The notes under the pieces were generated by a model. That model saw only the letters and a program-made list of their open reading frames with translations. It was not told the origin of the DNA and made no database searches. The position numbers and the translations under genes are program-made. This document shows, piece after piece, positions 7,140-15,390 of a stretch of 34,176 bases of DNA; within the stretch, counting starts at the first letter, position 1; every line of letters begins with the position of its first letter. This DNA is from Oscillospiraceae bacterium (lineage in GTDB: Bacteria > Bacillota > Clostridia > Oscillospirales > Oscillospiraceae), in contig SVLO01000023.1 of the NCBI GenBank assembly GCA_015067885.1, forward strand, positions 1-34,176, read 5' to 3'.

Positions 7140-7845
7140 TGACACGCAAGGGATTTCGCCCTGCGAGGCGAGTTCCTTTGCCCACGGCGGCAAAGGAACC
7201 AAAACGCCGCCGGGGTTTGCGTGGGATGAGATTGGTCGCTGCGCGCCTGCGTCTCATACACGCGCACCCCGGACCCCAAGGAGAACGGCTCGTAAGCGGC
7301 AGGTATTCCTTGCGTTCGGCGCACCGACGACGACACCACGTTGCGGCTTTAGGCCGCACCCGCAAGGGGTATGCCGCATCCGTAGGGCGGCAAAGCCGCC
7401 GACGGCTGCGCAACCGCCCTGCCAAGCATCAACCAGATTTTATTCCTACCGTACAAATGCGCCTGCTGCGGTAGGTGTTTCGTTCCTGTGCACCACGCCG
7501 ATGGTGTAGGGGCGCGCTGTGCGCGCCCGCGGGCGGCCAAAGGCCGCCCCTACAACAAACCTGGAGGTTTGCACAATCGTCGGCGGAGCTTGTTAGACAA
7601 GCAATGCTACAGATGGTACTGAGTGCGGCAGCCTAATCGGCGCTGGACGGGTCAGAGGTGTCCGCCGACCGTGTGGGTGGGGCTCCACGGAGGTCGTCCA
7701 AAGGAAGTTTTAAGAAACCATTGGTTTCTTAACGCCTTTTTCGTGTCTTTTGTGGCGCGACAAAAGACACCCGCCCGCAGGCGGAATATCCCCCATCCCG
7801 CCCCGCAGGGCGAAACGGCTTCCCCTTGAGGGGAAGGCTTACACA
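7140..7845. repeat. Composite block of palindromic non-coding repeats
   Basis: About 700 bases between glyS and nrdG hold no credible gene on either strand. They hold several palindromic units: TTCCTTTGCC with GGCAAAGGAA near 7170-7200; a GTAGGGGCGCG ... GCCCCTAC unit at 7507-7553 with inner GCGCGC and GGGCGGCC/GGCCGCCC hairpins; AAGAAACCATTGGTTTCTT near 7711-7729; GTGTCTTTTG with CAAAAGACAC near 7743-7770; and TCCCCTTGAGGGGA near 7822. The short open frames crossing it are low-complexity, Arg/Pro-rich and have no ribosome sites. It appears to be a landing zone for several dispersed repeat families. Confidence 0.55.
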
Positions 7846-7878
7846 AAAAGCGGAGGATGCTATGCATCCTCCGCTTTT
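7846..7878 (-). terminator. Terminator after glyS
   Basis: A 15-bp perfect stem (AAAAGCGGAGGATGC and its complement) with a 3-base loop lies 37 bases beyond the glyS stop, ending in a T-run on the minus strand. Confidence 0.9.
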
Positions 7879-7914
7879 ATCATTACATTATATATTAGGT
7901 TGTGCCGACGGCGA

Positions 7915-9336
7915 TCAGAACGCCATCTTCTCCTCCAGCCAAGCCTTCAGCTCGCTGATGGGCATACGCACCTGCTCCATGGTGTCGCGGTCACGGACGG
8001 TAACGCAGTTGTCGGCGGGGGTGTTCTCGTCGCCCACGGTCTCGAAGTCCACGGTGACGCAGTAGGGGGTGCCGATCTCGTCCTGGCGACGGTAGCGCTT
8101 GCCGATGGAGCCGGCGTCGTCGTAGTCCACCATGAAGTACTTGGACAGCTCAGCCTGGATCTCGCGACCCTTGTCAGCCAGCTTCTTGGACAGGGGCAGC
8201 ACCGCCACCTTGAAGGGGGCCAGGGCGGGATGGAAGCGCAGAACGGTACGCACGTCGTTCTTCTCGGCGTCCACGACCTCCTCATCGTAGGCCTCGCACA
8301 GGAAGGCCAGAGTCACGCGGTCAGCACCCAGGGAGGGCTCCACCACGTAGGGGATGTAGTGTTCGTTGGCCTCCTGATCGAAGTAGGTCTGATCCTTGCC
8401 GGAGGTGGTCTGGTGGGCGTTCAGGTCGAAATTGGTGCGGGAGGCAACGCCCCACAGCTCACCCCAGCCGAAGGGGAAGACGAACTCAAAGTCGGTGGTG
8501 GCGTTGGAGTAGTGGCTCAGCTCCTCGGGATCGTGGTCACGCAGGCGCAGGTTCTCCTCCTTCATGCCCAGGTCCAGCAGCCACTGCTTGCAGAAATCCT
8601 TCCAGTAGGCAAACCACTCCAGCTCGGTGCCGGGCTTGCAGAAGAACTCCAGCTCCATCTGCTCGAACTCGCGGGTACGGAAGGTGAAGTTACCGGGGGT
8701 GATCTCGTTGCGGAAGGACTTACCAACCTGGCACACGCCGAAGGGCAGCTTGCGGCGGGTGGTGCGCTGGACGTTCTGGAAGTTGACGAAGATACCCTGG
8801 GCGGTCTCGGGACGCAGGTAGACGGTGTTGCGGGCATCCTCGGTCACGCCCTGGAAGGTCTTGAACATTAGGTTGAACTGACGGATGTCGGTCCAGTTGT
8901 GCTGGCCGCAGGTGGGACAGGGGATGTTATGCTCCTCCACAAAGGCCTTCATCTCGTCCTGAGAGAAGGCGTCCACGGGCTTGGGCAGGGTAAAATCGTT
9001 CTCCTTGCACCAGTCCTCGATGACCTTGTCAGCGCGGAAGCGCTCCTTACACTCCTTACAGTCCATCAGAGGGTCGGAGAAGCCGCCCACGTGGCCGGAG
9101 GCAACCCACACCTGAGGATTCATCAGGATGGCGGCGTCCAGGCCCACGTTGTAGGGATTCTCCTGGACAAACTTCTTCCACCAGGCCTTCTTGACGTTGT
9201 TCTTCAGCTCAACGCCCAAAGGGCCGTAGTCCCAGGTGTTGGCCAGGCCGCCGTAGATCTCGGAGCCGGCGAACACAAAGCCGCGGCCCTTACACAGGGC
9301 GACGATTTTTTCCATAGTCTTGTCGATGTTTTTCAT
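7915..9336 (-). CDS. glyS: Glycine--tRNA ligase, dimeric (bacterial/eukaryotic-like single-chain) type
   Basis: This 473-aa class II synthetase charges tRNA-Gly. The N-terminal [20 protein letters not shown], the zinc-type cysteine groups CKECKERF and CPTCGQ, the motif 2 region [12 protein letters not shown], and a C-terminal anticodon-binding domain (from about residue 375) match the single-polypeptide alpha-2 GlyRS rather than the split glyQ/glyS form. Length is normal. The ATG at 9336 is preceded by an AAGGGAG site. Expression is controlled by a T-box leader upstream, so the gene should be induced when uncharged tRNA-Gly accumulates. Confidence 0.97.
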   Translation of the reverse strand: MKNIDKTMEKIVALCKGRGFVFAGSEIYGGLANTWDYGPLGVELKNNVKKAWWKKFVQENPYNVGLDAAILMNPQVWVASGHVGGFSDPLMDCKECKERFRADKVIEDWCKENDFTLPKPVDAFSQDEMKAFVEEHNIPCPTCGQHNWTDIRQFNLMFKTFQGVTEDARNTVYLRPETAQGIFVNFQNVQRTTRRKLPFGVCQVGKSFRNEITPGNFTFRTREFEQMELEFFCKPGTELEWFAYWKDFCKQWLLDLGMKEENLRLRDHDPEELSHYSNATTDFEFVFPFGWGELWGVASRTNFDLNAHQTTSGKDQTYFDQEANEHYIPYVVEPSLGADRVTLAFLCEAYDEEVVDAEKNDVRTVLRFHPALAPFKVAVLPLSKKLADKGREIQAELSKYFMVDYDDAGSIGKRYRRQDEIGTPYCVTVDFETVGDENTPADNCVTVRDRDTMEQVRMPISELKAWLEEKMAF

Positions 9337-9360
9337 GTTGAAACTCCCTTTCTTTCATTG

Positions 9361-9420
9361 GGCTGCCGAGGACGCCAGCCCCCGCAACCGTTGCAGGGGG
9401 CGACCTCCGGACGCCCCGGA
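9361..9420. repeat. Possible repeat inserted between the T-box terminator and glyS
   Basis: GC-rich sequence with GCCCCC/GGGGGC and GGCGACCTCCGGACGCCC blocks lies between the T-box terminator and the glyS ribosome site. It has the style of the other intergenic repeats in this window. A 10-base GGCTCAGGGC at 9424-9433 also recurs at 9463-9472 within the terminator arm. Assignment as a mobile repeat is tentative. Confidence 0.35.
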
Positions 9421-9435
9421 TTTGGCTCAGGGCAT

Positions 9436-9660
9436 AAAAAAGCGCCCAAAGCCGCAAATTTCGGCTCAGGGCGAATAAGATCTATCCGCGGTTCCACCTG
9501 AATTCCCATCTGGCTGACGGGCACTTCATTTCCCGTAACGGAGGAGTCCGGCGGGCCATTTCCTGCCCGCAGCGACGCAGCGCCTTCTCCACACGACTTC
9601 GGGGGGCTTGCACCGACCGCCCTCTCTCTGGACCCGCCGTAAGGGTACTGTTCTGCGTTA
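9436..9660 (-). ncRNA. T-box riboswitch, glycine-specific, upstream of glyS
   Basis: On the minus strand the conserved T-box sequence AGGTGGAACCGCG lies at 9499-9487. It is followed by a terminator whose arms GCCC.GAGCC and GGCT.TGGGC (9472-9436) end in TTTTTT. Upstream, stem I is closed by ACGCAG (9658-9653) pairing with CTGCGT (9580-9575). An AGAGAGGG / GGTGCAAGC segment is typical of the stem I apical part. The triplet immediately inside the 3' strand of stem I reads GGC (9584-9582), a glycine codon, and is the likely specifier. Uncharged tRNA-Gly would stabilise the antiterminator and permit glyS transcription. Confidence 0.93.
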
Positions 9661-9672
9661 AGCTTTGCGGCT

Positions 9673-9701
9673 ATTCTACTATACCAATCTACCGCCGTCA
9701 A
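9673..9701 (-). promoter_or_regulatory. glyS promoter
   Basis: On the minus strand TTGACG (9701-9696), a 17-base spacer and TAGAAT (9678-9673) lie immediately upstream of T-box stem I. Confidence 0.75.
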
Positions 9702-9762
9702 GAGGCATTTTGCGCTATTTTGACCGTTTTTCGCAACCGCTTTGGGCAGAAAAAGAAAAAAT

Positions 9763-9833
9763 CGAAAAAATGTTCGAAAAACCTCTTGACAAACTCGAAC
9801 ATCCGTTGTATATTTGACTCGAACAATCGTTCT
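9763..9833 (+). promoter_or_regulatory. Three LexA (SOS) boxes
   Basis: Three sequences match the Gram-positive LexA consensus CGAACRNRYGTTYG. CGAAAAAATGTTCG at 9763-9776 has 13 of 14 positions. CGAACATCCGTTGT at 9796-9809 is weaker but lies within the promoter spacer. CGAACAATCGTTCT at 9820-9833 lies just downstream of the -10. They surround and overlap the promoter of the small membrane-protein gene at 9931, the arrangement expected for tight SOS repression. The box at 9763 is also about 60 bases upstream of the divergent glyS promoter. Confidence 0.78.
9786..9814 (+). promoter_or_regulatory. Promoter of the SOS-box gene
   Basis: TTGACA at 9786-9791, a 17-base spacer and TATATT at 9809-9814. 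The spacer contains a LexA-like box. Confidence 0.8.
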
Positions 9834-9930
9834 GCTCTCGATATCCCTCCGGACCCACGTCGCAAAAGTCCGGTTTTTGGGACTCGTCGTCTGATATACT
9901 GCAAACATCAAGGAACAGGAGGTACTCCTT

Positions 9931-10194
9931 ATGCAGACTATGTATTACACCACCCACAACTTCATTCGTCATACGGACAACGTGGTCGATCTGACCGAGT
10001 ACCGCCGCCGTTTGGAGCGCGCCCGGCAGGAACAGACCCTTGATTTTGACGTGGACTGCGCCGACGAGCCGGTTCAGCCCACCGCCGGCGCCCCCCGCGC
10101 CGCCGTATTTGGCGGCCACCTGCTGGAGGGTTTTGCCAGCCTTGGCATCATCGTGATGACCGTAGTCTTTACGGCACAGGTGCTGTTTGGGTGA
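9931..10194 (+). CDS. Small single-pass membrane protein under LexA-box control
   Basis: I do not recognise a family for this 87-aa protein. Residues 1-60 are polar and partly charged (DLTEYRRRLERARQEQ looks helical). The last 25 residues, from about LLEGFASLGIIVM to the end VLFG, form one hydrophobic helix, so the protein is probably tail-anchored with its N-terminus in the cytoplasm. The ATG follows a CAGGAGG site and a strong promoter carrying three LexA-like boxes, so it should be made during the SOS response. Small SOS-induced membrane proteins in Firmicutes (YneA is the known example) block cell division. That role is possible here but inferred from regulation and topology only; no LysM domain is present. 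Confidence 0.75.
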   Translation: MQTMYYTTHNFIRHTDNVVDLTEYRRRLERARQEQTLDFDVDCADEPVQPTAGAPRAAVFGGHLLEGFASLGIIVMTVVFTAQVLFG

Positions 10195-10357
10195 TCAAAA
10201 AGCTCCTCCCTCCACTCGCACTGCGCTTTGTTTCTCTTGGCGTTGCCCTGCTTGGGTTTACTGTTGGGCTTGATCGTGATTGTTGTCCTGTCTGCAAGTT
10301 CGGGACAATCACACAAGATTATCAGAAGCTCTTGCAGGCCCTGTTGATCCCTGCAAA

Positions 10358-10392
10358 CGAAAACGCGTGCCGCGAAAGCGGCACGCGTTTTT
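10358..10392. terminator. Bidirectional terminator between the SOS gene and mrp
   Basis: AAACGCGTGCCGC pairs with GCGGCACGCGTTT around a GAAA tetraloop. T-runs exist on both strands, so it can serve the rightward SOS gene and the leftward mrp cluster. Confidence 0.9.
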
Positions 10393-10399
10393 GTTTGCG

Positions 10400-11227
10400 T
10401 TACTCTTTATCCAGCCGCTGTGCGACCTCTTCCAAATAGTTCTGCACAACTTCCTCCACACGGCCGCCGTCGCAGGCCTTGGCCAGGGTGGGGTCGATGG
10501 GCAGGCGGGCCAGCACGGGCAGGCCCAGCTCCAGGGCCACGTCGTCCAGCCGGCTCTCGCCGTAGATGGCATGGCGCTTGCCGCAGTCGGGACACTCGAA
10601 CCAGCTATAGTTCTCCACCAGGCCCAAAATGGGGATGTTCATCAACTTGGCCATATTGACAGCCTTGGCCACGATCATACCCACCAGCTCCTGGGGGGAG
10701 GTTACCACCACGATGCCGTCCACGGGCAGGGATTGGAACACGGTCAGAGGCACGTCGCCGGTGCCGGGAGGCATATCCACGAACATATAGTCCACGTCGC
10801 CCCATACGGTATCACTCCAAAACTGAGTGACCAGGCCGGCAATGACGGGGCCGCGCCAAATGACGGGGTCGGTCTCGTTCTCGGTCAGCAGGTTGACGGA
10901 CACCACTTTAATACCGGTGCGGGTTTCGGCGGGGATCATGCCCTTATCGTCCCCCGTCAGGGGTCCATGGATGCCGAAGGCCTTGGGGATAGAGGGGCCG
11001 GTGATGTCGGCGTCCAGCACGCCCACCTTTTTTCCCCGGCGGGCCATGGCCACAGCAAGGCCCGCGGTGACGGTGCTTTTGCCGACGCCGCCCTTGCCGC
11101 TGACCACAGCGATGACCTTCTTCACCCGGGAGCCGGCATTGGCCGGGGCCCGCAGGTCCTGGGGATCGGTGCGCTCCCCGCAGTTGGCACTGCAGGTAGA
11201 GCAATCATGAGTACAATTTTCTGCCAT
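10400..11227 (-). CDS. mrp: Mrp/NBP35 family iron-sulfur cluster carrier P-loop ATPase
   Basis: The 275-aa protein has an N-terminal cysteine cluster (C5, C9, C12, C16), a deviant Walker A SGKGGVGKST (residues 43-52), the family motif VLDADITGPSIP, and a C-terminal CPDC (C212/C215) that holds the bridging cluster in ApbC/Nbp35 proteins. These ATPases carry and deliver Fe-S clusters to target enzymes. It ends the zapA-to-mrp cluster, 15 bases after the PBP2 gene. MinD-like ATPases occupy a similar position in many mre operons, but the cysteines and the GPSIP motif favour Mrp over MinD. Confidence 0.93.
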   Translation of the reverse strand: MAENCTHDCSTCSANCGERTDPQDLRAPANAGSRVKKVIAVVSGKGGVGKSTVTAGLAVAMARRGKKVGVLDADITGPSIPKAFGIHGPLTGDDKGMIPAETRTGIKVVSVNLLTENETDPVIWRGPVIAGLVTQFWSDTVWGDVDYMFVDMPPGTGDVPLTVFQSLPVDGIVVVTSPQELVGMIVAKAVNMAKLMNIPILGLVENYSWFECPDCGKRHAIYGESRLDDVALELGLPVLARLPIDPTLAKACDGGRVEEVVQNYLEEVAQRLDKE

Positions 11228-11242
11228 AGTGATCTCTCCTTA

Positions 11243-13375
11243 TCATTCAAGCACAGGTGCGTTGCTCGTTTCGCTTTCGGCCGGCGTTTCCGGCACAGGG
11301 TTCATGGCCGCGATCTCCTCCCGGAAGTACCAGCGGAAAATGTCCGCCGCCACCGCGCCCAGTTCCGAACCGGTGCCGCCCTTTTCCGCCACGATGGCAA
11401 GGGCGATCTCCGGGTCGTCATAGGGGGCAAAGCACACCAGCACGGCGTTGGACTCCTTGGAGCTGGCGCTGACCTGCGCCGAACCGGTCTTGGCCCCCAC
11501 CTTTACGGGGATGTCGGTGAAGTACCGGGCCAGGGAACCCTCCCGGGTCAGGGCCAGCATACCTACCTTGACCGCATCCAGGTTTTTCTCCTTCAGCTCC
11601 AGTGTACCCAGTACCTCAGGCTCATACTCATGCAGCACAGTTCCGTCCGCGGCCACCACCCGGTCCAGCAGATGGGTCTTGTACCGGGTACCGCCGTTGA
11701 CCAGAGTGGCCACATAGTTGGCAAGCTGGATGGGGGTAAACTGACTGCTCTCCTGTCCGATGGCTACGGACAGGGTGTTGCCCGGGTACCAGGTGCCACC
11801 CATGGCCTCGGTGTATTCCGGGCCGGCCATCACGCCGGCCCGCTCGCCCAGCTCGATGCCGGTTTTTTGACCCAGGCCGAACATGGCGGCATATTCCTGC
11901 AGGGTTTCGATGCCCAGCCGGCGGCCCACGTCGTAAAAGTAGATGTTGCAGGAGTTCTTAATGGCGTCCGACACCGTCTGCTGTCCATGGGTGCCGCCGC
12001 TTTGGTTGTAGATCCAGCACCGCGGCCCGTCATTGTTGTAGTAGCGGTACACGCCCGTGTCCAAAATCTGGGTGTGGGGGGCCACGATCCCCTCCTCCAG
12101 GCCCGCAATGCCGGTGACCATTTTGAAGGTGGAGCCGGGGGCGTAGGTCCCCAGCAAGGCGCGATTGTAAAGGGGTTTCAAGGGGTTTTGCACGTTTTCA
12201 TTATAATCGGCAGAGTACCTGGACAGGTCAAAGGTGGGGTAGGAGGCGCAGGCCAAGACCCCGCCGTTTTTCACGTCGATGATCACTGCCGCCGCGCCCT
12301 CGGTATTCCTGCCGGACAAATTCGGTATGCGCTGGGCCAGGGAGTCCTCCACCGCCTGCTGCAGCTCAATGTCCAGCGTCAGCTCCACGGTGCTGCCGGC
12401 CACCGGCTCCCGAATCCACTCCTGGCTGACCACCTTGCCGTTGGTGTTCAGTTCCACACTGCGCAGGCCGGTGCGGCCCCGGAGCCATTCCTCAAAAACC
12501 TGCTCCACGCCCTCCTTGCCCACACTGTCGTCCATTTCATAATCGGGATTTCCGTCGCCGTCAATATCCTTTTCCTTGTATTCCGCCCACTCTTCCGCAT
12601 CCATCAGACCCACACGGCCCAGCAAATGGGCGGCATAGGGCGTGTCATACTGGCGCACGGAGACCGGAGTGATCTTCACCCCCGCAAGGCCCTGCTCTTT
12701 GACCTTGGCAATGAAGTCAATGTCCACATCCCGGGCAAAAATATAGGGGGTGCGGTAAACGTCCTTGGACCGCAAATACACCTCATACAGCACCCCGGCC
12801 ACCTGCCGGGCCTTCACCCGATCCACAGTGGGGATCTCCAGACTTTCACACATGGTATCGATCAGCTCATCTGCCGAGGGCAGATCCACCGGCCCGTCCC
12901 CGCTTTTGATCCACCGCATGGCCTTTGCAAGGCGGAACAGGCGGGTCTCCTTCCATGTGGTACGCCCCTGCTCGTCCTCGGTGCGGTAGTGGAACGGCTC
13001 CCGCTCGGTAAATTCAAAGGGGGGCTGGGTGGTAATGGGCAGCGTATCGGACCACTCCACGCCGCAATCGTCACAGACTTCCAGCAGCCGCAGCAGGATC
13101 CTGGCCCGCTGCTCCTTTTCCCCCATGCGTCCCAGGTCCAAGGTCACCTGATAGCTGACCCGGTTGGTGACCAGGGGTTGTCCGTTGGTGTCGGTAATGA
13201 CCCCGCGGCCGGCCTCGATGGTTTCCATGTTGGCAATGCTGTGTCGGGACAGCTCGGCATAGTAGGCCCCATCCACAATTTGGGTGTGGTACAGGCCGAC
13301 CCCCATAGCCAGCACCAGCAACAGCAACAGGCCGCTCAGCGCCCAGCTTCGCACATGAAATTGTCGTCCGTCCAC
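11243..13375 (-). CDS. mrdA: Class B penicillin-binding protein 2 (elongasome transpeptidase)
   Basis: This 710-aa peptidoglycan transpeptidase has one N-terminal membrane helix (about residues 10-30), a PBP dimerisation domain beginning RGVITDTNGQPLV, and a C-terminal transpeptidase domain. The catalytic motifs are all present: S415TFK, S475CN and K629TG. It would cross-link new wall for elongation together with MreC, MreD and a SEDS glycosyltransferase. The start is the GTG at 13375, preceded by a GTGAGG-type site. The 30-base gap after mreD and the gene order mreC-mreD-PBP2 support the elongasome PBP2 rather than the division PBP3. The C-terminal tail after the domain is short and acidic. 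Confidence 0.95.
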   Translation of the reverse strand: MDGRQFHVRSWALSGLLLLLVLAMGVGLYHTQIVDGAYYAELSRHSIANMETIEAGRGVITDTNGQPLVTNRVSYQVTLDLGRMGEKEQRARILLRLLEVCDDCGVEWSDTLPITTQPPFEFTEREPFHYRTEDEQGRTTWKETRLFRLAKAMRWIKSGDGPVDLPSADELIDTMCESLEIPTVDRVKARQVAGVLYEVYLRSKDVYRTPYIFARDVDIDFIAKVKEQGLAGVKITPVSVRQYDTPYAAHLLGRVGLMDAEEWAEYKEKDIDGDGNPDYEMDDSVGKEGVEQVFEEWLRGRTGLRSVELNTNGKVVSQEWIREPVAGSTVELTLDIELQQAVEDSLAQRIPNLSGRNTEGAAAVIIDVKNGGVLACASYPTFDLSRYSADYNENVQNPLKPLYNRALLGTYAPGSTFKMVTGIAGLEEGIVAPHTQILDTGVYRYYNNDGPRCWIYNQSGGTHGQQTVSDAIKNSCNIYFYDVGRRLGIETLQEYAAMFGLGQKTGIELGERAGVMAGPEYTEAMGGTWYPGNTLSVAIGQESSQFTPIQLANYVATLVNGGTRYKTHLLDRVVAADGTVLHEYEPEVLGTLELKEKNLDAVKVGMLALTREGSLARYFTDIPVKVGAKTGSAQVSASSKESNAVLVCFAPYDDPEIALAIVAEKGGTGSELGAVAADIFRWYFREEIAAMNPVPETPAESETSNAPVLE

Positions 13376-13405
13376 ATCCTCACCGCCTTTTCGCTCCCAG
13401 CGCGA

Positions 13406-13918
13406 TCAAGCTAGCTTGTCGCCGCCCACCCGCTGATAGACCCGATAAAATATGGCATATACCGGCGGCGTCCAAACCAGGGACCAAAACAGCTGCGGTG
13501 CCGCCACGCCCAACAGCTGCCACAAATTCGCGCGCATAAAAAACAAATCCACCGCGCCGCGTACCAGCAGCAAAGCCGCCAGCGCGCCGGCCGAACACAG
13601 CATACATCCGACCAGGGACCGGGCCAGGGCGTACCGGGCCAGCGCCCCCACGAACATACCCACCAGGGTCAGCAGCAGAACCCGGCTGCCATCACCGTCC
13701 GCATAGGCCGTGGCCCACAGCAGGCCCACGCCAAGGCCGAAGCCCGCGCCGCCGGACACGCCCTCCAGCACCGCCACAGCCGTCACCGCCACCGGCAGCA
13801 GCAACGCCGTCACCCCAAATACGGGAAAGCGGGTCAGAACGTAGGCGTCCAGCCACCACACCGGCAACAGAGCCAGCGCGTAGCACAGCCATTTGTGTAT
13901 CCAATCCTGTCTTGCCAC
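13406..13918 (-). CDS. mreD: Rod shape-determining protein MreD
   Basis: A 170-aa, highly hydrophobic protein with about five predicted membrane helices and very few conserved residues, as is usual for MreD. It lies directly between mreC and the PBP2 gene, and position is the strongest evidence for the call. I chose the GTG at 13918 because GGGGAGGT precedes it at good spacing; a TTG slightly upstream (13939) would add seven residues without a ribosome site. MreD is an inner-membrane partner of MreC in the elongasome. Confidence 0.85.
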   Translation of the reverse strand: MARQDWIHKWLCYALALLPVWWLDAYVLTRFPVFGVTALLLPVAVTAVAVLEGVSGGAGFGLGVGLLWATAYADGDGSRVLLLTLVGMFVGALARYALARSLVGCMLCSAGALAALLLVRGAVDLFFMRANLWQLLGVAAPQLFWSLVWTPPVYAIFYRVYQRVGGDKLA

Positions 13919-13940
13919 GCCGCCACCTCCCCGGCACAAC

Positions 13941-14783
13941 TTACTCTACAATGTCAAATTGCTTGATTACGAATACCTGGACCAGCTTATCCAGCCGCGC
14001 GGCAGGCTCCACCAGCGCGTAGCCGCTCAGGCCCGCCTCGTCCGTACCGGTCTGCGTCACGGTACCCACCACAAGGCCGGAGGGATATATCCCTCCCCGG
14101 CCGGAGGTAACGATCTCGTCCCCCTCTACCAGGCCGTGGTCGATGGGCAGATAGCCCAGCTTCAAAAGGCCTTGTTGCATCAGATCCAGTTCCCCGGACA
14201 GCACCCCCGCAAGTCCGGTGCGTACCGTCTGTCCGCCCAGCTCCGTGTTGGGACTCAGCACCGTGTCCACTGTGGACCAGTTCAGACCCACCTGGCTGAC
14301 GATGCCCACCAGCACGCCGGTTTCGGTGATGACGCAATCTCCCACCTCAATGCCGCAGTTGCTGCCCTTGGACAGAGTCAGGGTATCGTCCCAGCCCTTT
14401 GTCCCGTGGGCATTGACCTGAGCGGACTCAAAGACGAAGTCCCGGCGCTGCTCCCGCAGCTCCAGCAATTGGCGCAGGCGCTGGTTTTCTTCACTTTCAT
14501 ACTGAGCCTGCCGCAGCCGGTCCTCCATTTCCGCCACACGGCGGCGCAGTTGGGTCAGCTCATCCTCCATCTGGTCATAGTGGAATATGTAGTCATAGAC
14601 CCCCTCCACCCAGTTGGCCACGGCGCTGATACCGCCGCGCACCGGGGTCGCGATGGTGTTGAGCAGGCTGCCCAGCGGGTCCACTCCGGAGGAAAAAAGA
14701 TTGCTGCACAGGGTAATCAGTACAGACAGCAGCACCGCCGCGATCAGCAGCAATATGCCATTTTCCCGAAAGAACTTTTTCAA
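13941..14783 (-). CDS. mreC: Rod shape-determining protein MreC
   Basis: The 280-aa protein has a short cytoplasmic start (MKKFFRENG), one membrane helix (about residues 9-28), a coiled coil (about 70-115, rich in E, L, R, Q) and a beta-rich C-terminal domain with the family motifs WDDTLTLSKGSNCGI and VVTSGRGGIYP-like EIVTSGRGGIYPSGL. MreC is the extracytoplasmic scaffold that activates PBP2. It starts 4 bases after the maf stop, so translation is probably coupled. Unusually, mreB is not found upstream, where maf sits instead. Confidence 0.95.
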   Translation of the reverse strand: MKKFFRENGILLLIAAVLLSVLITLCSNLFSSGVDPLGSLLNTIATPVRGGISAVANWVEGVYDYIFHYDQMEDELTQLRRRVAEMEDRLRQAQYESEENQRLRQLLELREQRRDFVFESAQVNAHGTKGWDDTLTLSKGSNCGIEVGDCVITETGVLVGIVSQVGLNWSTVDTVLSPNTELGGQTVRTGLAGVLSGELDLMQQGLLKLGYLPIDHGLVEGDEIVTSGRGGIYPSGLVVGTVTQTGTDEAGLSGYALVEPAARLDKLVQVFVIKQFDIVE

Positions 14784-14787
14784 ACTA

Positions 14788-15369
14788 TCACTCCCGCTTC
14801 AGCACATCAAAGCCAACCTTGCCCAGCATCTGCCCCAGGCGGCACACCGGTAGGCCCATCACATTGTAATAGTCCCCCTCAATGCCCTCCACCAGCAGGC
14901 TGCCAAGGCCCTGTATCCCGTAGCTTCCGGCCTTGTCCATGGGTTCCTTGCTGTCCACGTAGGCCTCGATCTCCGCCGCCGTCAGGGGGCGGAAGGTCAC
15001 CCGGGTCCGCTCATGCTCGGTAAGGGTCACATCGCCTCGGCAGACGGTGACCCCGGTATAGACCGCATGGCTGCGCCCGGACAGCAGGGTCAGCATCTCC
15101 ACCGCCTCCTGCCGGGAGTGGGGCTTGCCCAAAATCCGCCCCTCCACAGCCACTACGGTATCGGCGGCGATGATGATGTCCTCGGGGGCAAACCCCCCCG
15201 CCACATGGCGGGCCTTGTCCGCGGACAGATATTCCACCAGCCGGTCGGGGCTCAGTCCCTCAGGGGCCAGCTCCTCCTCCGTGGCGGGACAAATTTCAAA
15301 CTCCTCGATCCCTATCCGCTCCAGCAGTTCCCGCCGGCGGGGAGATTGGGAGGCCAGTACGATCTTCAT
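14788..15369 (-). CDS. maf: Maf family nucleoside triphosphate pyrophosphatase
   Basis: The 193-aa protein starts MKIVLASQSPRRRELLERIG, the family signature, followed by IIAADTVV with the catalytic aspartate, LGKPHSRQEA and GSYGIQGLG. Maf enzymes hydrolyse dTTP, UTP or modified nucleoside triphosphates to monophosphates, removing non-canonical nucleotides. In many Firmicutes maf precedes mreB; here it precedes mreC directly. It is 21 bases downstream of dut, another nucleotide-sanitising enzyme, and presumably in the same transcript. Confidence 0.95.
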   Translation of the reverse strand: MKIVLASQSPRRRELLERIGIEEFEICPATEEELAPEGLSPDRLVEYLSADKARHVAGGFAPEDIIIAADTVVAVEGRILGKPHSRQEAVEMLTLLSGRSHAVYTGVTVCRGDVTLTEHERTRVTFRPLTAAEIEAYVDSKEPMDKAGSYGIQGLGSLLVEGIEGDYYNVMGLPVCRLGQMLGKVGFDVLKRE

Positions 15370-15390
15370 GTTCCGCTCCTTGTCGCTTGC

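Noticed and set aside
7066-7540. Several 60-150 codon ORFs in the nrdG-glyS gap
   Set aside because: They consist of Arg/Pro-rich translations of palindromic repeats, lack ribosome sites and overlap each other in many frames.
10191-10439. Full-length 82-aa ORF starting at the GTG that overlaps the SOS gene stop
   Set aside because: As annotated it runs through a strong terminator and into mrp antisense, so the full frame cannot be a normal gene; only a shorter frameshifted version is considered in the findings.
10400-11227. MinD as the identity of the last gene of the mre cluster
   Set aside because: The N-terminal and C-terminal cysteine motifs and GPSIP segment are those of Mrp/ApbC, and there is no C-terminal amphipathic membrane-targeting helix.
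10280-13414. A 1044-codon plus-strand open frame across mrp and the PBP2 gene
   Set aside because: It is an antisense shadow of two well-identified genes, has no ribosome site and crosses a strong terminator.
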